9,784 nucleotides of DNA. Source: an uncultured Clostridium sp. (GTDB lineage Bacteria > Bacillota > Clostridia > TANB77 > CAG-508). Location of the stretch: positions 1-9,784 of the forward strand of contig USQY01000057.1 in NCBI GenBank assembly GCA_900557045.1, given 5' to 3'. This document shows, one piece after another, positions 1 through 5,344 of the stretch (positions are counted from its first letter, which is position 1; each line of letters starts with the position of its first letter). Made by a program: the position numbers and the translations under genes. The notes under the pieces were generated by a model. It saw nothing but the letters and a program-made list of their open reading frames with translations, ran no database searches and had not been told where the DNA came from.

Positions 1-7
1 TTTTATT

Positions 8-27
8 CATTTATATAATATATAATT
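8..27 (-). promoter_or_regulatory. AT-rich box shared with 5345-5364
   Basis: This 20-bp sequence occurs again, identically, at 5345-5364. Read on the minus strand it contains TATATTATATAAATG. At 5345-5364 it lies directly before the ribosome binding site of a minus-strand gene; here it lies just downstream of a terminator and would precede the next minus-strand gene outside the window. A shared phage promoter core (TATAAA-like) is my inference. Chance identity is possible in DNA this AT-rich. Confidence 0.3.
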
Positions 28-63
28 GATTATATTATGTTTTTCACAAGGAACACAGAAAAA

Positions 64-94
64 AATAAAGGTCTTGAAATTCAAGACCTTTATT
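64..94 (-). terminator. Rho-independent terminator after the 191-aa gene
   Basis: A perfect 13-bp inverted repeat (64-76 with 82-94, 5-nt loop) begins about 30 nt beyond the stop of the minus-strand gene 125-700. On the minus strand it is followed by an uninterrupted run of T residues, as expected of an intrinsic terminator. The plus-strand side is also T-rich, so it could work in both directions. Confidence 0.85.
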
Positions 95-124
95 ATTATC
101 ATTATTTTTGATCATATATAATTT

Positions 125-700
125 TTAATATTGACCTTCTGCTTTTTCTGCTTGTGTTGCATGAACTAAACACATATCACCTATTCCGTCTATAAATATT
201 ACTTCATTCATAGATGGATCTAATTCTACTTTACCATATCTTTGACAAGCTTTACATACACCATGATTACATAAATCTCTGTTACTTGCTTTGGCAAAAA
301 ATCTACCACATGTATTGCACATATAACTAGATCCATATAAACCTTCACATTCACTGTCAGTTAAATATACTGGTGTTGCATCAGCACAAGATTTACATAA
401 AAGCATATCTCCTTCTGGAGCATAATTTTTATCAGTACCTTTACCACATTTATCACAAGTATATTGATATGATTTTGTATTTTCTTTTGATTCTTCAATA
501 TGTTGTACTTCTTCAGTGTCTTTTTCTTCTTCTTTATTGTCTTCTTTTGTTTCTTCTTTTTGGTTGTCTATAATTTGTTCTTGTTTTTCACTTTCTTTAA
601 TTTCATTTTCTTGATTATCATGACTTACTAAAACTGCAATGTAACTTCCTGATAATATTAATGCTGCAACTAACAATCCTATTATTATATTCTTTTTCAT
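125..700 (-). CDS. Membrane-anchored double zinc-finger-like protein, unknown function
   Basis: I do not recognise a family for this 191-aa protein. Residues 2-3 are Lys-Lys, followed by a hydrophobic segment (about 4-25) with no lipobox Cys, so it is probably a single N-terminal membrane anchor with the rest outside the cell. Residues 27-78 are a highly charged linker dominated by Glu and Lys. The C-terminal part has paired cysteines: C82/C85 with C102/C105, and C128/C131 with C144, H146, C149 and C152, a LIM- or ribbon-like arrangement able to bind two metal ions. The start is supported by the GGGAGAG ribosome binding site. It is the last gene before a strong terminator (64-94) and is preceded by the 47-bp element at 731-777. 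A zinc-finger module on the outer side of the membrane would be unusual, so the topology is uncertain. Confidence 0.75.
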   Translation of the reverse strand: MKKNIIIGLLVAALILSGSYIAVLVSHDNQENEIKESEKQEQIIDNQKEETKEDNKEEEKDTEEVQHIEESKENTKSYQYTCDKCGKGTDKNYAPEGDMLLCKSCADATPVYLTDSECEGLYGSSYMCNTCGRFFAKASNRDLCNHGVCKACQRYGKVELDPSMNEVIFIDGIGDMCLVHATQAEKAEGQY

Positions 701-730
701 AATTTTTCTCTCCCTTTTATTATAATTATA

Positions 731-777
731 TTATTACTGGAAAAAGGGCTTTTAAGAGATTAACCCTTTAGAACTCT
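731..777 (-). repeat. 47-bp intergenic direct repeat, copy 1 (structured RNA or terminator)
   Basis: The sequence is identical to 981-1027. It lies between the stop of the 53-aa gene and the start of the 191-aa gene. On the minus strand it can form a terminator-like hairpin (AAAGGG with CCCTTT plus TTAA with TTAA, then a T run). A competing stem pairs the segments at 774-780 and 752-758 (7 bp including one G-U). The two stems interleave, so they either exclude each other or form a pseudoknot. No other terminator is seen for the preceding gene. Confidence 0.8.
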
Positions 778-789
778 CAACTTAAAAAT

Positions 790-951
790 TTATCCTTCTA
801 GAGCATATGGACAAATTTCGTAGTATGCAAATTTACAACCTGAGCATCCATAACACAGATGACCTTCCATACTCTTCATATGTTCTTCAAATTCTTCTTT
901 AAGTGTAATTTCTTTTTTAGTACTTTCTTCTTTCATTATTTCTTTTTTCAT
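790..951 (-). CDS. 53-aa cysteine-rich small protein
   Basis: This is a short reading frame of 53 codons beginning with MKKEIMKEESTK. The N-terminal half (1-29) is charged, rich in Lys and Glu, and probably helical. The C-terminal half carries C33, C36, C39 and C47 in the pattern CxxCxxC-x7-C, followed by Pro-Tyr, which could hold a zinc ion or an iron-sulfur centre. I chose the ATG at 951 because the AGGAG sequence upstream is spaced 8 nt from it; an ATG at 957 lies only 2 nt from that site. The gene is flanked on both sides by copies of the 47-bp element, so gene plus leader looks like a cassette. I do not recognise the family. Support is the ribosome binding site, the Cys pattern and the snug fit between the repeats. 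Confidence 0.65.
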   Translation of the reverse strand: MKKEIMKEESTKKEITLKEEFEEHMKSMEGHLCYGCSGCKFAYYEICPYALEG

Positions 952-980
952 TTTCATTTCTCCTTTTTTTCTTATTTTTT

Positions 981-1027
981 TTATTACTGGAAAAAGGGCT
1001 TTTAAGAGATTAACCCTTTAGAACTCT
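981..1027 (-). repeat. 47-bp intergenic direct repeat, copy 2
   Basis: The sequence is identical to 731-777, exactly 250 bp away. It follows the stop of the DUF1874 gene and precedes the ribosome binding site of the 53-aa gene. Stem I pairs 1024-1029 with 1003-1008; stem II pairs 1014-1019 with 993-998 and can be extended by TTAA pairs with a 3-nt bulge. Stem II followed by T residues looks like a terminator on the minus strand; stem I would block it. Confidence 0.8.
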
Positions 1028-1039
1028 TATTTTTTATGG

Positions 1040-1351
1040 TTATAAAATTGTAACCTTTAAGAATTTAATTGTGAAACCGTCAGGCAACTTAGTTGTACCA
1101 GCAGGAAGTCGCCCACCTACTATTTGTGCAACTATTAAAGTATCTGTTGGTTTTAAACTGATAGAAACACGATTACATTGAACATTTTTTCCTAACATAT
1201 CTGTCAAAACCATAGCTGTATCTTCATGTCCTATTGCAGATATAAAACCTGCATTTTTAACAGCATCTATATCTATCGGTTTAATAGATACTGTTGTTGT
1301 TTTGCTTGTATCAAGCATTTGTAATGAAAACGCATTTGATAAATATACCAT
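1040..1351 (-). CDS. DUF1874 / STIV B116-like protein, AcrIII-1-type viral ring nuclease homologue
   Basis: The 103-aa protein shows the hallmarks of DUF1874: an N-terminal YLSNAFSLQML strand, SAIGHEDTA around His42, NRVSISL around Arg61, and a C-terminal GGRLPAG segment. Members of this family from archaeal viruses (SIRV1 gp29, AcrIII-1) are dimeric enzymes that cleave cyclic tetra-adenylate and so switch off type III CRISPR ancillary effectors; bacterial and phage relatives are common. His42 matches the catalytic His47 of SIRV1 gp29 as I recall it, and Arg81 matches Arg85. The position matching Glu88 is Ala84, which could weaken or alter catalysis. The start follows an AGGAGG site in a 69-bp leader shared with the 101-aa gene upstream. 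G+C is higher than in the phage genes around (27 of 60 bases in 1081-1140), hinting at separate acquisition. The family call is strong; activity on cA4 is inference. Confidence 0.9.
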   Translation of the reverse strand: MVYLSNAFSLQMLDTSKTTTVSIKPIDIDAVKNAGFISAIGHEDTAMVLTDMLGKNVQCNRVSISLKPTDTLIVAQIVGGRLPAGTTKLPDGFTIKFLKVTIL

Positions 1352-1417
1352 AATTACCTCCTAAAATCGCTGCCCTTATATTTAGACGAGAATAATTGAC
1401 AGCTTCGCCTTATTTTT
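1349..1417 (-). repeat. 69-bp leader repeat, copy 1 (promoter, 5' UTR, RBS and start codon)
   Basis: It is identical to 1766-1834 over 69 bp. It includes the start codon of the DUF1874 gene, its AGGAGG ribosome binding site and about 60 bp further upstream. On the RNA, GCUGUC can pair with GGCAGC (one G-U), enclosing UUAU/AUAA pairs. Identity ends precisely at the ATG, so the two genes differ while their control regions are the same. Confidence 0.9.
1375..1402 (-). promoter_or_regulatory. Candidate promoter in leader copy 1
   Basis: On the minus strand CTGTCA (4 of 6 to the -35 consensus) is separated by 16 bp from TATAAG (5 of 6 to the -10 consensus). It would start transcription roughly 20 nt before the DUF1874 ribosome binding site. 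The terminator at 1431-1453 directly upstream means the gene needs its own promoter, which supports the call. Confidence 0.45.
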
Positions 1418-1430
1418 TTATGGTTAAAAG

Positions 1431-1453
1431 TTGGGAGTCTTTCAGGCTCCCAA
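1431..1453 (-). terminator. Terminator after the 101-aa gene
   Basis: A 7-bp stem (TTGGGAG with CTCCCAA, 9-nt loop) sits about 10 nt beyond the stop of the minus-strand gene 1463-1768. It is followed by CTTTT on the minus strand. The T run is short, so termination may be partial. Confidence 0.7.
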
Positions 1454-1462
1454 AAATATGTC

Positions 1463-1768
1463 TTAGCTTATTACTGCATGTAGTTTATGTGGACTGCTTA
1501 AAGTACGAGATACCATTTTATAACGACTCATGAATCCTCCTCCACGTAGAGGTCGTTTGTATACAAATGTTGCAGTTTTTATCATATGAATACCACTTGC
1601 TACTGAACAATGGATGAAGATATAATGTGGGACACCTGGTTTTTTAAATATCATATATTTTCCACTTACTTTAGACGTTCTTGGTAATGTCACTATACTA
1701 CTACTATGTGTTGAACCTAAAAAGCTGTAACCTTTTTTACTCATAATTGCTTTTATGTGTTTCTTCAT
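1463..1768 (-). CDS. 101-aa extremely basic protein with no acidic residue, unknown function
   Basis: I do not recognise this protein. The 101 residues contain no Asp and no Glu, against 13 Lys, 5 Arg and 7 His, a net charge near +18. Such a composition suggests binding to nucleic acid or another polyanion. Segments such as YMIFKKPGVPHYIFIHCSV look like beta strands, and RPLRGGG around residues 72-78 could be a phosphate-binding loop; there is no signal peptide or membrane segment. The start follows the AGGAGG site in a 69-bp leader identical to that of the DUF1874 gene just downstream, and the gene has its own terminator (1431-1453). G+C is higher than in nearby phage genes (25 of 60 bases in 1501-1560). 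Sharing its control region with an anti-CRISPR-family gene suggests, by guilt by association only, a role in counter-defence or host takeover. Confidence 0.8.
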   Translation of the reverse strand: MKKHIKAIMSKKGYSFLGSTHSSSIVTLPRTSKVSGKYMIFKKPGVPHYIFIHCSVASGIHMIKTATFVYKRPLRGGGFMSRYKMVSRTLSSPHKLHAVIS

Positions 1769-1834
1769 AATTACCTCCTAAAATCGCTGCCCTTATATTT
1801 AGACGAGAATAATTGACAGCTTCGCCTTATTTTT
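1766..1834 (-). repeat. 69-bp leader repeat, copy 2
   Basis: It is identical to 1349-1417, 417 bp away. It includes the start codon and ribosome binding site of the 101-aa gene. The sequences diverge immediately on both sides of the 69 bp. Confidence 0.9.
1792..1819 (-). promoter_or_regulatory. Candidate promoter in leader copy 2
   Basis: It has the same CTGTCA, 16 bp, TATAAG arrangement as at 1375-1402, here serving the 101-aa gene. Conservation between copies is expected because the whole leader is duplicated. Confidence 0.45.
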
Positions 1835-1886
1835 ATATTACATTCACATATATAATATAGTGATGAAATCTCATAAATTACACATT

Positions 1887-2885
1887 TTATTCGTAATATT
1901 CAATAACTTTATAAGATCTACCAAATTTATCTGTCGCATATTTATGGTCTGCACTGAATTTAACTTTACCTAAATCCTTTTTATTTGGTATAGGATAATC
2001 AGCTAATTCTTGACCATCTTCAGTCACAGCAATAACTCTCCAATCATCATTAACAGCATTATATTTTATTCTTAAATCAACATTCATGTTTTCATATATA
2101 ATATATTTATCTGCTTCAATTGAACGATCATTATTTCCTTCTAATCTTTTTGATATCTCATCATTTATCATTGCATCTCTTTCTTTCATGTTATTAGCAT
2201 ATTCAACTTCTTCTGGAGTATCATCATCTACTGTTATTGAAGGGGTATTGTTATTTAAAGCACCAATAAAATTATTTCTACCCACTTTCATTATTTCTCT
2301 AAAATAACTATTAGCATTAGATTCTGCACTATCTCCTTCTTCACCAATAAATTTACCTTCTTTAATTTGTAAATCCATAATTGATTTTTTAAGATTAGTC
2401 ATTTCTTTTACTATTTGTAATTTAGTACTTTTTGTAGTTATTATTGATTGAATTAAATCATTAGTATACTTTGAGACTCCTTTAGTTTTTGAACCAGACA
2501 TTGATTCATATTTCTTATCTAAACTTTTACCAAATTTATTTACTTCATCTAATAAATCATTTAACATAGTCAATTCTTCAGCAAATTCTTTTTTATATTT
2601 ATTATCACCATCTTTTAACTTGTTATAACTTCGTTTACCTTTTCTTGCAATATCTCCTGTAACATCATCTTCATATTCATTATTTTCCCAATCATCTGCT
2701 ATTTGATAAAAATTATAATCATATGTTTCTTCACCAAAGTCTTTAAGGGAATTTAATGAATCATCTTCTATATCTGACATTATCTCATCATATTCAGCCA
2801 TAAAATCATAATCATCATTATAACTAGTATCAAATTGACTATTGTCATCAAGTTCAGGATTATTGTTTAATGTATCAAAATTCAT
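1887..2885 (-). CDS. 332-aa acidic coiled-coil phage protein, unknown function
   Basis: No family is recognised. Residues 1-78 are strongly acidic (many Asp, Glu and Asn) and probably disordered. Residues 80-100 are basic. About 100-178 looks helical and coiled-coil (LTMLNDLLDEVNKF, then LQIVKEMTNLKKSIMDLQ). A flexible linker follows (180-255), and the C-terminal 75 residues form a compact, strand-rich unit with DWRVIAVTEDGQ and FGRSYKVIEYY. This layout suits a scaffold, virion-associated or adaptor protein, but that is inference. Translation starts after AAGGAGGT, 9 nt before the ATG. A TATAAT-like -10 at 2919-2924 lies between the preceding terminator and the gene, so it may have its own promoter. 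No clear T-tailed terminator follows it; a weak stem around 1846-1866 is the only candidate. Confidence 0.85.
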   Translation of the reverse strand: MNFDTLNNNPELDDNSQFDTSYNDDYDFMAEYDEIMSDIEDDSLNSLKDFGEETYDYNFYQIADDWENNEYEDDVTGDIARKGKRSYNKLKDGDNKYKKEFAEELTMLNDLLDEVNKFGKSLDKKYESMSGSKTKGVSKYTNDLIQSIITTKSTKLQIVKEMTNLKKSIMDLQIKEGKFIGEEGDSAESNANSYFREIMKVGRNNFIGALNNNTPSITVDDDTPEEVEYANNMKERDAMINDEISKRLEGNNDRSIEADKYIIYENMNVDLRIKYNAVNDDWRVIAVTEDGQELADYPIPNKKDLGKVKFSADHKYATDKFGRSYKVIEYYE

Positions 2886-2918
2886 ATTATTTACCTCCTT
2901 GTTTTAATAATAAACATT

Positions 2919-2924
2919 ATTATA
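2919..2924 (-). promoter_or_regulatory. Possible -10 element (TATAAT) for the 332-aa gene
   Basis: A perfect TATAAT on the minus strand lies between the terminator at 2947-2983 and the ribosome binding site of the 332-aa gene. No good -35 is found at 17 bp (only TTTTTG), so the call rests on the -10 and on position. In AT-rich DNA such hexamers arise by chance. Confidence 0.25.
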
Positions 2925-2946
2925 TTATTGTATTTTTATATCAAAA

Positions 2947-2983
2947 AAAATAAAGTGGAACATAATAAATTCCACTTTATTTT
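2947..2983 (-). terminator. Terminator after the 447-aa gene
   Basis: A perfect 14-bp inverted repeat (2947-2960 with 2970-2983, 9-nt loop) begins about 20 nt beyond the stop of the minus-strand gene 3004-4347. It is followed on the minus strand by a run of T residues. Confidence 0.85.
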
Positions 2984-3003
2984 AAAATTAGGCTTCAATA
3001 TAT

Positions 3004-4347
3004 TTATTTTTTCTTTGGTTGATATGATGAATATTTTTTATTATTAGAATAATAACGGTCATAATCAAAAGGTGATATATATCTAAATTTATTTATTGGC
3101 ATTTTAATTAATACTTCTTTTTCTCCGATAAAATTATTATATAAATTTTTATATATATTTTGTGATTTATTAAATTCATCTTCTAATATTTTTTCAACAT
3201 CAATAGCTTCCATATCATCATCAACATATATTTCAATTATACCTCCAAATAAACCTGAAATACCCGTATTAGAAAAACTCTTTGCAATATTTATATCTTT
3301 AGAACAAGATATATAACCATTTTCATAATATCGTAAAGCACCTATAACATCAGCTGTTCCATCAACATTATGAAAACCATGATAAACTACTCCTTTATAT
3401 TTATATTTTTCTATATCACCATATCTTTCCATTAATTTTTCAGATTTATATACAGGTCTTTCTCCTCCATAAGATAGATTTGAATAAAGTTCTTTATATT
3501 CATTAATGTCATCGAAATCACTATCGTTTATTAAATCATTTAACTTAGATAACATTTTTTCTTTTAAATCATCATCCATATTTTTGCATAATAATTCAGT
3601 TTTCAAATCTCGAATGGCTTCATATAATGAATATTTGCTTTCAAATTGCAAATCTCTTCCTGTAAATATATTATAAGAACCAATTATTGATGAATAATAA
3701 TTTGATATTAATCTTTTTATCTCAACATATCTAGTTATATTATTTATATTGATTTTTAATATTGATGTTATTATAGCATATTCTTTATCTTTATTAAAAT
3801 CATAATCTAACTCTATCTTTTGTTTTTCCTCATTTTTATCATTTACAATATTTTCTTTAAGAATACCTTTATTATATATTATTTCATCTAAACTTTCACC
3901 AACACCATATCTTGTGATTATTTTATAAAATAGTTTTATAAAATAATCATCTAAATTTTTAACTGGCTGTTTTCTTGAAAAACTAGAAGTTATCATTAAA
4001 GATAATTTAACTGCTAAAACCATTTTTAATAATTCCATATCATTATCTTTTATTGGTTTAATATCAATAACAGGTTTATACTCAAAATATGTTGTTTTTT
4101 CATCTATTACATATTCAGCCATAATATCTATTCTTTTATAAATTGAATTAGGTAAATTATTACTAAATATACAAGGATCAAGTTCACAACCTTTATTGAT
4201 TAGGTGCATTATTTCAGGATTTGCAAAATAATTAAGAAAATATGTTGCTATTTTATAATTTGCAGATAGATTTTTCATATTATAAAATTTAGAATCATTA
4301 CGACCATTTTTACTATAGTCAATCATTGTAAAATCATTGTATTTCAT
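3004..4347 (-). CDS. 447-aa phage protein with C-terminal ADP-ribosyltransferase-like domain
   Basis: The first 290 or so residues are not recognised. The C-terminal region (about 315-428) follows the order of motifs in ADP-ribosyltransferase exoenzyme-type domains: VVYHGF (H323 where arginine-type enzymes have Arg), then GYISCSKDINIAKSF (345-358, like the STS strand and the following helix), a GGIIEIYV strand (368-375), and E409-K410-E411-VLI (an ExE motif before a strand). Such enzymes transfer ADP-ribose from NAD+ to proteins; phage members (T4 Alt and ModA families) modify host RNA polymerase. His in place of Arg makes it H-S-E rather than R-S-E, so activity and target are open. The start has AAGGAGGT 10 nt upstream. 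It lies right after the terminator of the zinc-ribbon gene and before its own at 2947-2983. The large N-terminal part could be a virion-packaging or delivery domain, as in Alt (inference). Confidence 0.7.
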   Translation of the reverse strand: MKYNDFTMIDYSKNGRNDSKFYNMKNLSANYKIATYFLNYFANPEIMHLINKGCELDPCIFSNNLPNSIYKRIDIMAEYVIDEKTTYFEYKPVIDIKPIKDNDMELLKMVLAVKLSLMITSSFSRKQPVKNLDDYFIKLFYKIITRYGVGESLDEIIYNKGILKENIVNDKNEEKQKIELDYDFNKDKEYAIITSILKININNITRYVEIKRLISNYYSSIIGSYNIFTGRDLQFESKYSLYEAIRDLKTELLCKNMDDDLKEKMLSKLNDLINDSDFDDINEYKELYSNLSYGGERPVYKSEKLMERYGDIEKYKYKGVVYHGFHNVDGTADVIGALRYYENGYISCSKDINIAKSFSNTGISGLFGGIIEIYVDDDMEAIDVEKILEDEFNKSQNIYKNLYNNFIGEKEVLIKMPINKFRYISPFDYDRYYSNNKKYSSYQPKKK

Positions 4348-4375
4348 ATAATTATATACCTCCTTAAAAATAAAT

Positions 4376-4409
4376 AAAGATACTTTCCTAATATTAGGAA
4401 AATATCTTT
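4376..4409 (-). terminator. Terminator after the zinc-ribbon gene, with an 18-bp perfect palindrome
   Basis: An 18-bp perfect palindrome (4384-4401) is extended after one mismatch by AAAGATA (4376-4382) and TATCTTT (4403-4409). On the minus strand it lies about 25 nt past the stop of the gene 4434-4622 and is followed by TTTATTTATTTTT. It sits only a few nucleotides before the ribosome binding site of the 447-aa gene, so that gene is reached by read-through or from a promoter inside this stretch. Confidence 0.7.
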
Positions 4410-4433
4410 TTAATTACATACCTTCTATTAAAT

Positions 4434-4622
4434 TTAATACATATTTAAACTTCCATTATCAGTTTCCACTGTATTAAATTCATATCCACATTCCATACAT
4501 TTATATGTTTTATTTTTTCCAATTATTGTTCTATGTGTTGCTCGTTGTTTTTTATTGCATGATTTAATTCTCTTTCTTTTATATACATATTTATTACGAC
4601 AAACTGGACATTGTATACACAT
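4434..4622 (-). CDS. 62-aa zinc-ribbon protein (NrdR-ribbon-like)
   Basis: A small basic protein with C5-P-V-C8 near the N-terminus and C42-M-E-C45-G-Y-E-F near the C-terminus, separated by a Lys/Arg-rich stretch. This spacing and the CGYEFNTVE ending resemble the N-terminal zinc ribbon of NrdR and other nucleic-acid-binding ribbons. The ATP-cone of NrdR is absent, so it is not NrdR itself; a transcription-related DNA- or RNA-binding role is likely but not shown. AAGGTGAT stands 7 nt before the ATG. It follows the stop of the 135-aa gene by 9 nt, so it is translated from the same message, and a terminator (4376-4409) closes the unit. Confidence 0.8.
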   Translation of the reverse strand: MCIQCPVCRNKYVYKRKRIKSCNKKQRATHRTIIGKNKTYKCMECGYEFNTVETDNGSLNMY

Positions 4623-4631
4623 ATAATCACC

Positions 4632-5039
4632 TTATATATTAGTTATATTTACTATTTGTGGAAATTTCTTTAATTGTTCTCTATTTATTTTACATATTAA
4701 AGACGTATACATGTTGTGTATATTTATTGCATAAAATATATCATCTGTTTTATTTAAGACTACAACATCAGTTACATCTACATCTGAATTCATTAATATA
4801 GGATGACCATTAGTCATCCCTATACTTGTAATAAATGCATCACCTTCCTTAATAGTAAATAGTTTAACTACTATGTCACCAACTACAAGATGTGAAGTTA
4901 AGGGTAATCTATCTTCAGAGTAAATTAATTTTTCTAAATCTGTTAATTCATCACCACTATCTTTCATAACTCCTTTTTTATATTTTGACACATCTGTGTC
5001 AATAATTTGATTTACAATATTCCCATAATTAACTAACAT
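4632..5039 (-). CDS. 135-aa hypothetical phage protein
   Basis: No family is recognised. The protein begins MLVNYGNIVNQI and has a hydrophilic part (about 15-45) followed by a strand-rich core (SHLVVGDIVVKLFTIKEG, GHPILMNSDVDVTDVVVLNK) that may be a small beta barrel. There are no membrane segments and only one cysteine. I placed the start at the ATG at 5039: AAGGAGG lies 8 nt upstream and overlaps the stop codon of the preceding gene. A longer frame from a TTG at 5060 would swallow that ribosome binding site and overlap the 90-aa gene. It is the third gene of the apparent operon headed by the SbcC-like ATPase. Confidence 0.8.
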   Translation of the reverse strand: MLVNYGNIVNQIIDTDVSKYKKGVMKDSGDELTDLEKLIYSEDRLPLTSHLVVGDIVVKLFTIKEGDAFITSIGMTNGHPILMNSDVDVTDVVVLNKTDDIFYAINIHNMYTSLICKINREQLKKFPQIVNITNI

Positions 5040-5052
5040 AAAATATTCCTCC

Positions 5053-5325
5053 TTATCCAAATAATATTTTAAGTTTTAAAGTAGATAATAATGCTTCTTT
5101 AAAACTTAATCCAACAGCATAACTAAATAAATTATTTGTTTCATCATCTGAATATGATTGAATAATATGTTCGCCACTATTTTTATACGCTATAGTTATT
5201 ATATGTTTATAATTATATTCAGGTATGTTTTTTTCATAACGCACATAATGTGGACTATCTTCAGTTTTATCCCAACCCATTTTAATAAATTTTTTGTCAA
5301 TGAATTTGTTTATTAATGATTTCAT
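5053..5325 (-). CDS. 90-aa hypothetical phage protein
   Basis: No family is recognised. The sequence has a basic N-terminal helix (LINKFIDKKFIKMGW), then a strand-rich middle with PHYVRYEKNIPEYNYKHIIT, and a final amphipathic helix with FKEALLSTLKLKILFG. This small alpha-beta layout is frequent among phage proteins of unknown role. The start is supported by GAAGGAGGAG 6 to 8 nt upstream. It follows the ATPase gene after 58 bp of AT-rich DNA that contains a box also found at 8-27, so it might start its own transcript. The next gene follows after 13 nt. Confidence 0.8.
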   Translation of the reverse strand: MKSLINKFIDKKFIKMGWDKTEDSPHYVRYEKNIPEYNYKHIITIAYKNSGEHIIQSYSDDETNNLFSYAVGLSFKEALLSTLKLKILFG

Positions 5326-5344
5326 TATTTATCTCCTCCTTCTA

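Noticed and set aside
731..1027. Type III toxin-antitoxin RNA repeats (ToxI-like)
   Set aside because: The pseudoknot-like fold and repetition recall ToxI, but there are only two copies, 250 bp apart with a gene between, and no ToxN-like endoribonuclease is encoded nearby.
1397..1424. Plus-strand promoter starting from TTGACA inside the 69-bp leader
   Set aside because: TTGACA is a perfect -35, but the -10 at 17 bp is poor (TATGGT in copy 1) and would drive transcription antisense to the neighbouring gene with no plus-strand gene to serve. It is the reverse of the minus-strand candidate.
700..1834. CRISPR array
   Set aside because: There are only two pairs of direct repeats, they flank protein-coding genes rather than uniform spacers, and no cas genes are present.
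4434..4622. Calling the zinc ribbon nrdR
   Set aside because: Only the ribbon resembles NrdR; the ATP-cone domain that makes up most of NrdR is absent.
5040..5060. Longer start (TTG at 5060) for the 135-aa gene
   Set aside because: The extra codons consist of the ribosome binding site for the ATG at 5039 and overlap the previous gene. The same reasoning excludes the ATG at 8017 for the ATPase and the GTG at 9291 for dinB.
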